Of a stretch of 64,000 bases of DNA, positions 27,165-36,546 are shown in pieces. Source of the stretch: Pseudomonas sivasensis. GTDB lineage: Bacteria; Pseudomonadota; Gammaproteobacteria; Pseudomonadales; Pseudomonadaceae. How positions within the stretch are numbered: position 1 is the first letter of the stretch; each line of letters opens with the position of its first letter. The position numbers and the translations under genes were made by a program. The stretch lies in contig NZ_JAAOWU010000005.1 in assembly GCF_013778505.1 (NCBI RefSeq), positions 92,824 to 156,823 on the forward strand. The letters run 5' to 3'. A model generated the notes under the pieces. It saw nothing but the letters and a program-made list of their open reading frames with translations, was not told where the DNA came from and searched no databases.

Positions 27165-28051
27165 AGTCATTCAACGGTCGCGTGGCGGCCATCACTGGCG
27201 CGGCATCCGGCATGGGTCGCGCGTTGGCTCTGGCACTCGCGCGGGAAGGTTGCCATCTGGCACTGGCGGACAAAAACGCCTCAGGCCTGGAGCAAACCCT
27301 GACGCTGATCAAGACCTCCACCCTGTCACCCGTGATGATCACCACCCAGGTGCTGGACGTGTCCGATCGCCAGGCCATGGAAGAATGGGCCGCGCGCTGC
27401 ATGGCTGAGCACGGCCAGGTCAACCTAGTGTTCAACAATGCCGGGGTGGCCCTCTCCAGCACCGTGGAGGGCGTGGACTATGCCGACCTGGAATGGATTG
27501 TCGGCATCAACTTCTGGGGAGTAGTCCACGGCACCAAGGCGTTCCTGCCCTATCTCAAAGCCAGCGGCGAAGGTCATGTAATCAACACCTCCAGCGTGTT
27601 TGGCCTGTTTGCCCAACCGGGAATGAGCGGCTACAACGCCACTAAATTCGCCGTGCGCGGCTTCACCGAAGCACTGCGCCAGGAACTGGATCTGCAACGC
27701 TGCGGCGTGTCGGCCACCTGCGTTCACCCCGGTGGCATTCGGACCGACATCTGCCGCAGCAGCCGCATCGACGCGAACATGACCGGCTTCTTGATCCACA
27801 GCGAACAGCAAGCCCGCGCCGATTTCGAAAAACTCTTCATCACCGATGCCGACCAGGCCGCCAAAGTGATCCTCCAAGGCATCCGCAAAAACAAACGCCG
27901 CGTGCTGATCGGCCGCGATGCGTATTTCCTCGACCTGCTCGCCCGTTGCCTGCCCGCGGCCTATCAGGCGTTGGTGGTGTTCGCCAGCAAACGCATGGCG
28001 CCCAAGCAACGCAGGCCAGTATTTGAAACCAATGACGAACCCCGTCTCTGA
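27161..28051 (+). CDS. Short-chain dehydrogenase/reductase
   Basis: 296 residues. Classical SDR with TGAASGMG near residue 11, NNAG, the Ser in NTSSVFG, and YNATK near residue 157. Overlaps the monooxygenase stop by 4 bp (ATGA), so the two are coupled. A simple reading is that it interconverts an alcohol and the ketone used by the monooxygenase. The C-terminal tail is basic (FASKRMAPKQRR), as often in this SDR subgroup beside such monooxygenases. Confidence 0.85.
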   Translation: MKSFNGRVAAITGAASGMGRALALALAREGCHLALADKNASGLEQTLTLIKTSTLSPVMITTQVLDVSDRQAMEEWAARCMAEHGQVNLVFNNAGVALSSTVEGVDYADLEWIVGINFWGVVHGTKAFLPYLKASGEGHVINTSSVFGLFAQPGMSGYNATKFAVRGFTEALRQELDLQRCGVSATCVHPGGIRTDICRSSRIDANMTGFLIHSEQQARADFEKLFITDADQAAKVILQGIRKNKRRVLIGRDAYFLDLLARCLPAAYQALVVFASKRMAPKQRRPVFETNDEPRL

Positions 28052-28066
28052 ACAGGAGCACGCACT

Positions 28067-28900
28067 ATGCTGCCTATCCGCCGCGACGTCCGTTTTGTCC
28101 TGCCCGCCGAGCGCATCACCAACTGGCACGAACAGGGCCCGTTCATCACGCATTTTTTCAATGCCCTGTCCCTGCTGTTTCCCCAGGGCGAGCTGTTTTT
28201 CATGGACAGCGTGCGCCACTACCGCCAGCGCGTGGAGGACCCTGCGCTGAAAAAAGAGATCCAGGGCTTTATCGGTCAGGAGGCGATGCACAGCCGTGAA
28301 CACGTGGCCTACAACGACCTGATGCAAGCGGCAGGGCTGCCGGCACACACCCTGGACCGTCGTCTCAAGTTCGTCCTGGACCTGCAGAAAAAACACTTTC
28401 CGCCCGCCTTCAACCTGGCAATCACCATTGCCCTTGAGCACTACACAGCGATGCTTGCGGAAATCCTGCTCAGCGATCCGTCCCGCTTTGGCGACTCACT
28501 CAAGGGCTACCAGCAGATGTGGTACTGGCACGCTCTGGAGGAAACCGAACACAAGGCTGTGGCCTTCGACGTGTGGAATACGGTGATCAAGCCCGGCCCC
28601 AAGCGCTATCTGCTGCGCACCGGCGCCATGCTGACCACCACGGTGTTCTTCTGGCTGGTCGTACTGGATTTCCACGTACGCCTCTTGATCGCAGACCGTA
28701 AGGCCGGCGGGCACCTCAAAGGCTTCTGGCGCATGCTGAAGTTTCTGTATGGGCCCAAGGGAGTTTTCCCACGGATGCTGCGGCCTTGGCTGCACTACTT
28801 CAAACCCGGCTTTCATCCATGGGACCACGATAACCGCGCGCGCCTGGAGGGCATCGACAGCCTGATCGAAGACATCGAACAGACTCAGCGCGGCTACTAG
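28067..28900 (+). CDS. Predicted metal-dependent hydrolase (PF10118)
   Basis: 277 residues, mostly helical. Three metal-like motifs stand out: GQEAMHSREH, ALEHYTAM and WHALEETEHK, an E..H pattern as in ferritin-like di-iron proteins. A hydrophobic segment (TTTVFFWLVVL) lies near residue 190. The family is annotated as predicted metal-dependent hydrolase, but the motifs would also suit a di-iron oxidase; the reaction is unknown. Last gene of the operon, 15 bp after the SDR with AGGAG. Its TAG overlaps the stop of the convergent EAL gene. Confidence 0.8.
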   Translation: MLPIRRDVRFVLPAERITNWHEQGPFITHFFNALSLLFPQGELFFMDSVRHYRQRVEDPALKKEIQGFIGQEAMHSREHVAYNDLMQAAGLPAHTLDRRLKFVLDLQKKHFPPAFNLAITIALEHYTAMLAEILLSDPSRFGDSLKGYQQMWYWHALEETEHKAVAFDVWNTVIKPGPKRYLLRTGAMLTTTVFFWLVVLDFHVRLLIADRKAGGHLKGFWRMLKFLYGPKGVFPRMLRPWLHYFKPGFHPWDHDNRARLEGIDSLIEDIEQTQRGY

Positions 28901-30972
28901 GCTTGCGCCAAGGCTTCACGCTCGCGCACAAAGCCTTCCAACTGATCGCCCGGCAGTGCCTTGCTGAAATACCAGCCCTGGATAATCAACTCAGGGCCGG
29001 TGTTCAGGAAGGCCAACTGCTCGGCGGTCTCCACACCCTCCACCACCACGCCCAGGTTCAGCGCTTCGCAGAAACGCAGCATGCCGGTCAGCACTTGGGC
29101 GCCTTTGGGATCGTGTTGGGCCACCACGAAACTGCGATCGATCTTGATGAAGTCCACCGGGAATTGGTGCAGATAGCTCAGGGCCGAAAACCCGGTGCCG
29201 AAGTCATCGATATAGACCTTGGCGCCGATGTCCTGCAATTTGCGGATGGTCTGGCGCGTGGCCGGGATGTCGCTGATCAGCGCGTCTTCGGTGATTTCCA
29301 CCGACACCTGCCCATGGGCCTGAGCGAGGATTTCCACGAGGCGTTCGCCATAGGCCGCGTCGGTCAGGGTCGCGCTGGAAATGTTGATGGTCATGGGCAG
29401 CGCAAAACCGAGCTTTTGCCACTTCTGATACTGACGAATCGCCTGGGACGCCACCCACACATCCACGTCCGGCATCAGCCGCGCCTGCGCCAACCATTGC
29501 AGGAATTCCCACGGCGAGTGCACGGTGCCCTGGGCATCGCGGGCGCGCATCAGCGCTTCGCAGCCAGTACACAGGCCGGTGCGTGTCGAGACCTGCGGCT
29601 GGAATTCAAGGTAGAACTCGTAGTCGCTGATCTGTTGGATGTGGCTCAGTTCATTGGCTTGGCGCGCGAAGGTCCTGTGGGACGCCAGCACCGGGTCCAG
29701 CTCGCGCAGCCGGCCTTTCTCTTCGAGGCCTCGGAAGGTCATGTCGAGGGATTTCAGGTACACCGTTCCACCTTCAGCGGCCTGGCGATGGATTGCACGT
29801 ACATACGGCGCGTACACCAGGGTGCCCAGGGCCAATAGCGTTACTTGCAGCGCGACTGCCGCCAGATCGCCGTGGGTGCTCAGGTAGGCATTGAGCAATA
29901 CCGGGGAAGTGAACGGCACGCTGGCCACCGCCGGAGATACCCACCCCAACTCCACCACGGTCAACGCCACCATTGCGTTCAGGGCAGGGACTACCAGAAA
30001 CGGAATGAACAGGCGTGGGTTGAGGATGATCGGCAGGCCGAACAGCAGGACTTCACTGACGTTGAACAGCGAGAGCGGCAAGCTCGCCACGGCCAGCAGG
30101 CGCATCGACTGACTCTTGGAAAACAGCAGGATTGCCACCAGCAAGCACAATGCACCGCCCGAGCCGCCGATAAAGGCAAAACTGCCCAATAGGCCGCTGT
30201 TGAGTACATATTTAATCGGCTCACCTGCTGCCAGCGCGGCGCCGTTGAGCACCACCGCCTGATCCAGTACGTCGAACAGCGGTTGCATGGCGTACACGCC
30301 GTGGATCCCGAAAAACCACAACAGCGAGTTCATCAACGTGACAAACAAACCGCTGCCATAGGGCGACTCCAGGGCTTCAATCACCTGGGGCCCCTGCAAC
30401 TGCGCCACATAAGGAATCTGCAGCAACAAAGACAGCGCCACCACCAGCGCCAGAGCGGTGATGGCACCGGGCACCACCATATTGATCGTACCCCGCAGGT
30501 TGTGCCCTACCAGGTCTTCATTGACCAGGCGGGTCCAGCGGTAGCGGTACAGCCAGGCCATGGCCGGCACGTTCAACAGCGGTGAGGCAATGGCGATAAA
30601 CAGGACGAACGTGGCAGACGCGCGGGGGTATTCGCGCAGGATAAAGGTCGCGACCACTACATGAGCCAGGCACAGAAACGCCACCGGTAACTGCGGCAGG
30701 CGGTACTGAATCGCCAGCATGTAACCGATGGAAGCCGCCACCAGCAGCGGAATCACTGAACTGATCTGGTTGTGCAACCCTGCGAGAAGCGCTACCACTT
30801 GCGGATCGAACCCCAGTACCCGCGCACATTCGGACAGGATCAGAAAACCCGCTGACACCAGCAGGCACGGCAGGATCCACAGCAGCCCTTCGCGGATCGC
30901 ACGCAACGACTCGGTACTGGCCAAGGCAGCCAGACGCTGGGTGAAGAACAGTTTGAACAGCGTTTGCGCCAT
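28897..30972 (-). CDS. PTS EIIC-like membrane domain fused to c-di-GMP phosphodiesterase (EAL)
   Basis: About 691 residues. The first 400 form a multi-helix membrane domain resembling the lactose/cellobiose EIIC family. The C-terminal 240 residues are an EAL domain with catalytic residues present: EALMR near 472, the Asn of TINISS, ITEDAL, DDFGTG, IKIDRSF and VEGVE. It should therefore hydrolyse c-di-GMP. No EIIA, EIIB or HPr gene is nearby, so the membrane part may sense a sugar rather than transport by phosphorylation. I chose the ATG at 30972 (MAQTLFK), 16 codons inside the longest frame, where the family sequence seems to begin. Confidence 0.8.
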   Translation of the reverse strand: MAQTLFKLFFTQRLAALASTESLRAIREGLLWILPCLLVSAGFLILSECARVLGFDPQVVALLAGLHNQISSVIPLLVAASIGYMLAIQYRLPQLPVAFLCLAHVVVATFILREYPRASATFVLFIAIASPLLNVPAMAWLYRYRWTRLVNEDLVGHNLRGTINMVVPGAITALALVVALSLLLQIPYVAQLQGPQVIEALESPYGSGLFVTLMNSLLWFFGIHGVYAMQPLFDVLDQAVVLNGAALAAGEPIKYVLNSGLLGSFAFIGGSGGALCLLVAILLFSKSQSMRLLAVASLPLSLFNVSEVLLFGLPIILNPRLFIPFLVVPALNAMVALTVVELGWVSPAVASVPFTSPVLLNAYLSTHGDLAAVALQVTLLALGTLVYAPYVRAIHRQAAEGGTVYLKSLDMTFRGLEEKGRLRELDPVLASHRTFARQANELSHIQQISDYEFYLEFQPQVSTRTGLCTGCEALMRARDAQGTVHSPWEFLQWLAQARLMPDVDVWVASQAIRQYQKWQKLGFALPMTINISSATLTDAAYGERLVEILAQAHGQVSVEITEDALISDIPATRQTIRKLQDIGAKVYIDDFGTGFSALSYLHQFPVDFIKIDRSFVVAQHDPKGAQVLTGMLRFCEALNLGVVVEGVETAEQLAFLNTGPELIIQGWYFSKALPGDQLEGFVREREALAQA

Positions 30973-31257
30973 GACCCACCCTCTGCCCATCGCCCTCTGC
31001 CCATGGAAGGCAGTGCCCAAAATACCGGGGCTAACGCTACACGTCCTGACACCGGGAGCGAAAGCCTTTTGCCATGTTCAGGGCGGAAATTTCAGCAATG
31101 AATAGCAGGCAACGCCGGTTTTTTTTCAATTGTTGAATGTTGTGACCTGGGCCGATCCTGGAATCTGCTTCAATACCTGTTGTCTGCGCTTAATGCGCAT
31201 ATGGCTCGTCTCGGGCCAAAAACTGAAGCCTGATTCCATCTGATTTGGAGCACACCC

Positions 31258-31587
31258 TTGTCACCACCTGGCGATAACCACCAGCTCGCGCTGGACCGAT
31301 TCTTGAACGAACACCCCGATGTGGCCGCAGAACTGAACACCCTGAACCCGCTGGCCGCCCAGGCCAAGGGCGAAACCCTGGCACAGTACCGCGCCGAACG
31401 GTTGCATGAAGCGTTTGAGGCAGAAGCCGAACGCCAGGGTCTCTTTGCATGGGAGTTGACACTCAAACTGACCACCGACTCCTCCGAGGACTTCGAGGCC
31501 CTGCGCCTGGAAGTGCACAAGGAAGTGGCGCAGATGGCCGGACTGAGTTGGGTCGAATACTGCCAACTGCACGATTTGAACGGCTGA
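31258..31587 (+). CDS. DUF6388 family protein
   Basis: 109 residues, acidic, helical and cytosolic, with the recognisable blocks NPLAAQAKGE and YRAERLHEAFEAEAERQG. The start appears to be TTG at 31258 with GGAG 9 bases upstream; no ATG is available in frame nearby. Small proteins of this family are common in Pseudomonas; function unknown. It converges on the type VI secretion operon and is probably unrelated to it. Confidence 0.75.
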   Translation: MSPPGDNHQLALDRFLNEHPDVAAELNTLNPLAAQAKGETLAQYRAERLHEAFEAEAERQGLFAWELTLKLTTDSSEDFEALRLEVHKEVAQMAGLSWVEYCQLHDLNG

Positions 31588-31595
31588 TACGCCCA

Positions 31596-32438
31596 CTAAA
31601 ACAACCAGTGGCGTCGCCGTCCATTTATCGCTTCGCACAATTCTTCGGCCGAAAGAGTGCGTCGTTCAGGGTCCACCTCCAACGCACAACGCAACGCGGA
31701 CCAGCACTGGCGGGGCAGTTGTCGTGGCCTCGGCAATGGCTTATTCAACTGCCCCTTGCCGGGGCGGTTTCCCTGGGCGAGTTCATAGATCACACAGGCC
31801 GCGCCATACAGATCGGCCCTGGGAGACAGGCGCCCGCCCGCCAGCAATTCCGGTGCCGCATACGCCGGCGTCCAGGCGTTTAAGCGGCTGCGACTCAAGC
31901 CAGGCAAACCTGCAGCCTGCTGTGCCTCGCCATGCCCCAAACCAAAATCAAACAACTGCACACCCTGCTCGCCCACCATGATATTGGCGGGCTTCACATC
32001 GCCATGCAGAACGCCCTGCTGGTGGGCATACGCCAGCGCATCCAAGAGTTGCATTGCGATGGGTTTCAGCTCCCTCCAAGGCAATCCATCAGGGCACTCC
32101 TTGAGCAGCCGGTCCAGGGTCATACCGGTGAGCAACTCCATGGTGAAGAATGCAACCTGGCGCGGGGTGTCAACCTCGAAGGAAAACGTTCTGACCACAT
32201 GATCGTGGCGCAGGCTTCGGGTCAGGGCGAACTCGCTGTACAGCAATACATGGCCGTCGGGGGATTCGGCGAGCGTATCGCCCAGCAGCTTCAGCGCCAC
32301 CCATGCGTTGGGCTCGCCGAACGCCTCGTGCAGCAGATCACGGGCGCGGTAAACCACGCCCATCCCGCCTGTGCCCAATTCGCGTTCGAGGTGATAGCGT
32401 CCTGCAAGCAGGTTCGGCGGGCCGGTGACTGCACTCAT
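31596..32438 (-). CDS. stk1: T6SS serine/threonine protein kinase (Stk1-type)
   Basis: 280 residues, only the kinase domain, with no transmembrane or sensor part. Glycine loop GTGGMGVVYRA near residues 21-31, Lys in VALKLL, catalytic loop HGDVKPAN near 142-149, DFGLG and the APE-like YAAPE. The usual HRD is HGD, so the Arg that pairs with the activation-loop phosphate is missing; the catalytic Asp is kept. Last gene of the T6SS operon, overlapping the phosphatase by 4 bp. In HSI-II of P. aeruginosa the same place is held by Stk1. Confidence 0.9.
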   Translation of the reverse strand: MSAVTGPPNLLAGRYHLERELGTGGMGVVYRARDLLHEAFGEPNAWVALKLLGDTLAESPDGHVLLYSEFALTRSLRHDHVVRTFSFEVDTPRQVAFFTMELLTGMTLDRLLKECPDGLPWRELKPIAMQLLDALAYAHQQGVLHGDVKPANIMVGEQGVQLFDFGLGHGEAQQAAGLPGLSRSRLNAWTPAYAAPELLAGGRLSPRADLYGAACVIYELAQGNRPGKGQLNKPLPRPRQLPRQCWSALRCALEVDPERRTLSAEELCEAINGRRRHWLF

Positions 32439-33157
32439 GGCTGAACCACCACGGCCGTCAGGTCATCCCGCGCGGCCCCTCGCATCACGTTGGTAAATAA
32501 GCGATCCACGACCTGCAAGGGTGTCCCCACACTCAGGGCACTGCCCAGTTCGCCGTGGCTGAGTCCCTGATACAAACCATCGCTGCACAACAAAAATACA
32601 TCCCCCGGCTCGATACTGAGTTCCAGCACTGCCAGGCTCAGTGGCTGTCGGCCGCCAATGGCACGGGTCAACGCCTTGGCATCCGGATGGGCCTGGGCCT
32701 GCTCCAGGCTCAACTGCTGCTTGTCCATCAAGTGCTGCCACAGCGAGTGGTCCCGCGACAGTTGGTACAACCGCTGTCCCCGCCACAGATAGCAACGGCT
32801 ATCCCCGACCCAAATGCACGCGGCGCGATTGCCCTCGCGCAGTAGCACCACCACGGTGCTGCCCATGATGCCCTCGGCGGCTTGCTTTATTGCTTGCCCC
32901 ATTTCACTGTCGAGCGATCGCAAACACCGCCGCACGGCCTCGACCCGTTCGTCAAAGCTGCCCTGATCAGGTAACGAAGCCAGGCTGCTGATTACCCAGC
33001 GGCTGGCCACATCCCCAGCCTGATGACCACCCATACCGTCGGCTACTGCCCAACACCCCCGCTGGGGGCAGTCGAGAAACGCGTCCTCGTTGCGCAAACG
33101 CGCCTTGCCCCGGGCCGTTCGCCCAGCACTGTATCCCGCGGTATGTGCCTGGTTCAC
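32435..33157 (-). CDS. stp1: T6SS PP2C-type protein phosphatase (Stp1-type)
   Basis: 240 residues with the metal-binding PP2C motifs: RNEDAF, ADGMGGHQAG, GDSRCYLW and SDGLYQGL. It should remove phosphates placed by the adjacent kinase. The start is GTG at 33157, with GGAG five bases before it, overlapping the tssM stop (GTGA). The kinase start overlaps its own stop. The pair sits at the end of the operon as in HSI-II. Confidence 0.9.
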   Translation of the reverse strand: MNQAHTAGYSAGRTARGKARLRNEDAFLDCPQRGCWAVADGMGGHQAGDVASRWVISSLASLPDQGSFDERVEAVRRCLRSLDSEMGQAIKQAAEGIMGSTVVVLLREGNRAACIWVGDSRCYLWRGQRLYQLSRDHSLWQHLMDKQQLSLEQAQAHPDAKALTRAIGGRQPLSLAVLELSIEPGDVFLLCSDGLYQGLSHGELGSALSVGTPLQVVDRLFTNVMRGAARDDLTAVVVQP

Positions 33158-36100
33158 AGTTGCTCCGGCAAGCGGAATGTGCGCCAGTTCGCCATTTGGA
33201 ACGGACCGAGACTGCGCTGACTGCTGAGCAGGAAGTTGGCGCGCATGCCATCGAGTTCGGCCTTGATCAGCTGTGCGCCCTGACCAATCGCTGGCTCACT
33301 TTGCATCAGCTCGAAAAATCGAAACAACGACCAGGGGCCCGCGTTTTTTTCAATCCCCAACGGCCGCTGCACACCCCTTTCCAGTACCAGGCTGCTACGG
33401 CCATTATCCGTCTCGCCCGGCCACTGGAACGCCATAGGCACAATCGGACCATGACGGTATTCAAGGTGTTGATCCCCAATGCTCAAGACGGCACGGCTGA
33501 CTGCCTGATCAAGGCTATAGGGAGCCAGCGTGAACCGCACCGCCCAGTCCCCCTGATCTTCAGTGAAGAAGCCCTGGCGGATCATCTGGGCTCTGGTCAG
33601 TTGGTCCAACAGTGAGCGCGACAGCCCCAGGCTACGGCCATCGAGTCCCCGTAGGCGATAGCGACTGCCCTCGGCACTGACAAAGGAGCGCAGGTAGCTT
33701 TCATAAAAGCTCGCCATGGCGCCCTGGGGTTTGAAAAACGCCTGGAAATCGCCAAGGGCGACATCACTGGTGGCAGTGGCATCGAACGGATACCGATGCT
33801 GGATCGCCTTGGCGTAAAAGCCATAGACCTCACTTTGGTAGCGCTGATTGATATACACATAGGCATCGTCGAGCAGTAGTCGCCAGCTGTCATCGGCAAT
33901 GCCTTCAAACCAGCCTTTGAGCGGCAGCGGCAAGCGCGCAGCAGCATCACGCAGGCTACCCAACAACGGCTGTTGCCCTTCCATACGCTGCCTGACCATC
34001 GTAAATACCGCCTGCTCCGGCACGCCTTCGCGGTTCAGGGCCGCCAGTTGCAGATGCCATCCATCGAGCAGCCGCAAAGCCTGCGTCAGCTCAACGCCGG
34101 GGTTTTGTTCCGCATCCAGCAATTGATGCAGAGGTTCGAACCGACGCTGCAGCGCGCGTCGGGCAGAGTCAGGTGCAGCCTGCCCCTGCAGTTGGCTGAG
34201 CAACACACTGGAAGCGGAAGTCTCCACATCCACGACCTGTTGGGTAACGGCCTCAACGCGATCAGTGGCCGAGAGCAAGCGCGTATTTTCCCGAACCTGT
34301 TGCAACAGTTGCACCAACGGCGACTGCGCTGACGCCAGGCTGGCAAGCCCGTCCGCATGCTGCCTCAGGCTGTTACTTCCCTGCAGACGAACTTGGCCAA
34401 GGGCCTCACTCCACGTATCAGCGTACTCACTGAAATAGCGCTGCTCCAACTCCAGCATCAAACGCCGCAAATCCAGTGCACTCAGATCTGCGCCCTCCCC
34501 GATGACCCAATTATCCTGAGCGATGGAGTTAACCAGGCGCGGGCCTTGCCTTTCAAAATACTGCACATACCGTTTGGTGTAGAAGCCGGGTATGGGCTGC
34601 TCGGCAGTGACAAAACCCCGTCCCTCGGCCAGGCGAAGAGGCTCGAGACTTCGCGCCTGGTCACGCAGCACCCGGTAGACCACGCCTGCCAAGGATTCAC
34701 CACGCAACTCCTGGCGAGCCTCGGCAACCAGTTCAACGTCCGAGGACGTCTCGAACGACAGCCCCAGTAATCGTGCAAGGTGTTCATTCAACCGATTCTG
34801 CGTCGCAGCATCACCGGCATAACGCACCAACCAATGACCGGCTACACGCTGCGCCAGCCAGCCGTTATCGCGACGCTCACGCAGACTGAGCATCAGGTAT
34901 GCCCGCAGGCTATCCAGCAGTTCCTCGCGGTCGCCAAGACTGGCTCGCACCTGTTCTTCCAGCATTGAGGAGACCAGAGGCAGCAACTGCTCACGCAGTG
35001 AATCTTCATAGGCACTGACCAGCAGCGGCCGACTCAACTCCCCTTGATACAACCCACCGCGCTCGACCAATCGAGCGTCCGCCAACGCGGGAAATACCTG
35101 AGTAGCGGCCAAGCGAGCATCTAACAGCGGCAGCCGCGCCAGGGTAACGTCCAACCCTGGCACGGCGGACGGCTGTGGTTTGCTCAGTTGAGCCAGTTGA
35201 ATCAAGCGTTGGTGGTTGACCGAATAGCTGTAGGCCCACAGCCCTCCCGCGCCGAGAATAGCCAGGGAAGCCGCCAACGCCAGCAACCCTTGATGTCGAC
35301 GGATACGCTGTCGCTCTGGAGTATGCAGTCCCGCAAGATTGGCCTCGGCAACAATCACCCGGTTGAACAGGCCCTGTACAAAGTGGGAACGTCTGTCAGC
35401 CGTCTGCGCACACGTCAGGTAAAACCCGCGCAAACCGTTAATACGCTGGAAGCGGTGGGCAGAGAACGCAGACTCCACAAACAGGCACAAACGCTCACCG
35501 ATTTGCGCGACCTGCCGCGGAAAGTCGAGCATCTGGCCGCGACGCTCTGCGTTTCGCTCCTGGTGCAAACGCGGGATCAACTCTGCGGCGAGGCGTTGCA
35601 GCAACGCCTCGAACGCTTCACGGACCTGGGTAATGTCTGCACCGGCCGGGCCTGTCACCAAACGCTCTCCCAGCAGAGAGTCGGCACTGTCGCCCTGTGC
35701 CGCATCAAAGAATTCCACAAAGCCTGGCAGTCGGTCCGCGTGGGTCAACACCAAGTAAATCGGCACATCCGCATGCAGCGTCTGCTGGATGTCCTGCAAC
35801 CGCGTATGTACGTTTCGCGCATGCAAGTCCAGATCGCGCTCATTGCTGCCAAGCAGCGTCTCCACCGACAGGGTCACGATCACGCCATTGAGCGGACGTG
35901 CCCTGCGCCGGACTTTGAGCAGGCCTAGAAACGTCGACCACCCTGCCCCGTCGACGGCGCTATCCGGTTGAGCCAGGTAGCGCCCCGCACTCTCGACGAG
36001 TACGGCTTCGTCGGCCAGATACCAATCAAAATACTGGGTCGCGCCAGGGGTTTTAATCCCCTCGCCTCGATCGAGCGCAAAGTGCGATCCGCAGGCAGCC

Positions 36101-36531
36101 AACAGGCGAGTCTTGCCACTGCCCTGCTGCCCGATCAACAGATACCACGGCAAGTCGCTACGCCAACGCTCACTGCGTTCACCGTAGCGACGCGAAGTTT
36201 TCAGCGTGTGCAACGCCTCCTTGAAGCGCCCTCTTACCTGCTTCTGCTCGTCCTCGATCAACCCCAGGCGCTCATGACGCTCCTGGTGTGCAGGCTGGTT
36301 AAGTCGTGCGGAACGGCGCCCACCCACCATGACCATCGCCAGCCCCCACAGCAGGAACAATCCACTGATGGTCAACAGCCGAGCCGGAGCGCCTTGCCAG
36401 AACCGGTGATCATCCACCGCCAGCAACGGCCCAAAAAACCATACGAGCAGCGCGCTGCACAACACGATCAACAGGCTCCAGACCCAACTTTTGCGCAGCA
36501 CTGTGCCCACGCCCATGAAGAATGCGTTCAT
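33154..36531 (-). CDS. tssM: T6SS inner-membrane protein TssM (IcmF)
   Basis: 1125 residues. Two membrane helices near residues 17-38 and 52-70, a cytosolic nucleotide-binding domain with Walker A GQQGSGKT at 134-141, a third helix near 410-430, and a long periplasmic part ending in the beta-rich C-terminal domain. With TssL and TssJ it makes the membrane complex that anchors the phage-tail-like machine. The intact Walker A matters because some TssM proteins lack it. Starts 15 bp after tssL. Confidence 0.95.
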   Translation of the reverse strand: MNAFFMGVGTVLRKSWVWSLLIVLCSALLVWFFGPLLAVDDHRFWQGAPARLLTISGLFLLWGLAMVMVGGRRSARLNQPAHQERHERLGLIEDEQKQVRGRFKEALHTLKTSRRYGERSERWRSDLPWYLLIGQQGSGKTRLLAACGSHFALDRGEGIKTPGATQYFDWYLADEAVLVESAGRYLAQPDSAVDGAGWSTFLGLLKVRRRARPLNGVIVTLSVETLLGSNERDLDLHARNVHTRLQDIQQTLHADVPIYLVLTHADRLPGFVEFFDAAQGDSADSLLGERLVTGPAGADITQVREAFEALLQRLAAELIPRLHQERNAERRGQMLDFPRQVAQIGERLCLFVESAFSAHRFQRINGLRGFYLTCAQTADRRSHFVQGLFNRVIVAEANLAGLHTPERQRIRRHQGLLALAASLAILGAGGLWAYSYSVNHQRLIQLAQLSKPQPSAVPGLDVTLARLPLLDARLAATQVFPALADARLVERGGLYQGELSRPLLVSAYEDSLREQLLPLVSSMLEEQVRASLGDREELLDSLRAYLMLSLRERRDNGWLAQRVAGHWLVRYAGDAATQNRLNEHLARLLGLSFETSSDVELVAEARQELRGESLAGVVYRVLRDQARSLEPLRLAEGRGFVTAEQPIPGFYTKRYVQYFERQGPRLVNSIAQDNWVIGEGADLSALDLRRLMLELEQRYFSEYADTWSEALGQVRLQGSNSLRQHADGLASLASAQSPLVQLLQQVRENTRLLSATDRVEAVTQQVVDVETSASSVLLSQLQGQAAPDSARRALQRRFEPLHQLLDAEQNPGVELTQALRLLDGWHLQLAALNREGVPEQAVFTMVRQRMEGQQPLLGSLRDAAARLPLPLKGWFEGIADDSWRLLLDDAYVYINQRYQSEVYGFYAKAIQHRYPFDATATSDVALGDFQAFFKPQGAMASFYESYLRSFVSAEGSRYRLRGLDGRSLGLSRSLLDQLTRAQMIRQGFFTEDQGDWAVRFTLAPYSLDQAVSRAVLSIGDQHLEYRHGPIVPMAFQWPGETDNGRSSLVLERGVQRPLGIEKNAGPWSLFRFFELMQSEPAIGQGAQLIKAELDGMRANFLLSSQRSLGPFQMANWRTFRLPEQL

Positions 36532-36546
36532 TCATTACTCCCAGCG

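Noticed and set aside
31258..31587. DUF6388 gene as a T6SS effector or immunity gene
   Set aside because: It converges on the operon, belongs to a common family found away from T6SS loci, and has no effector domain next to it.
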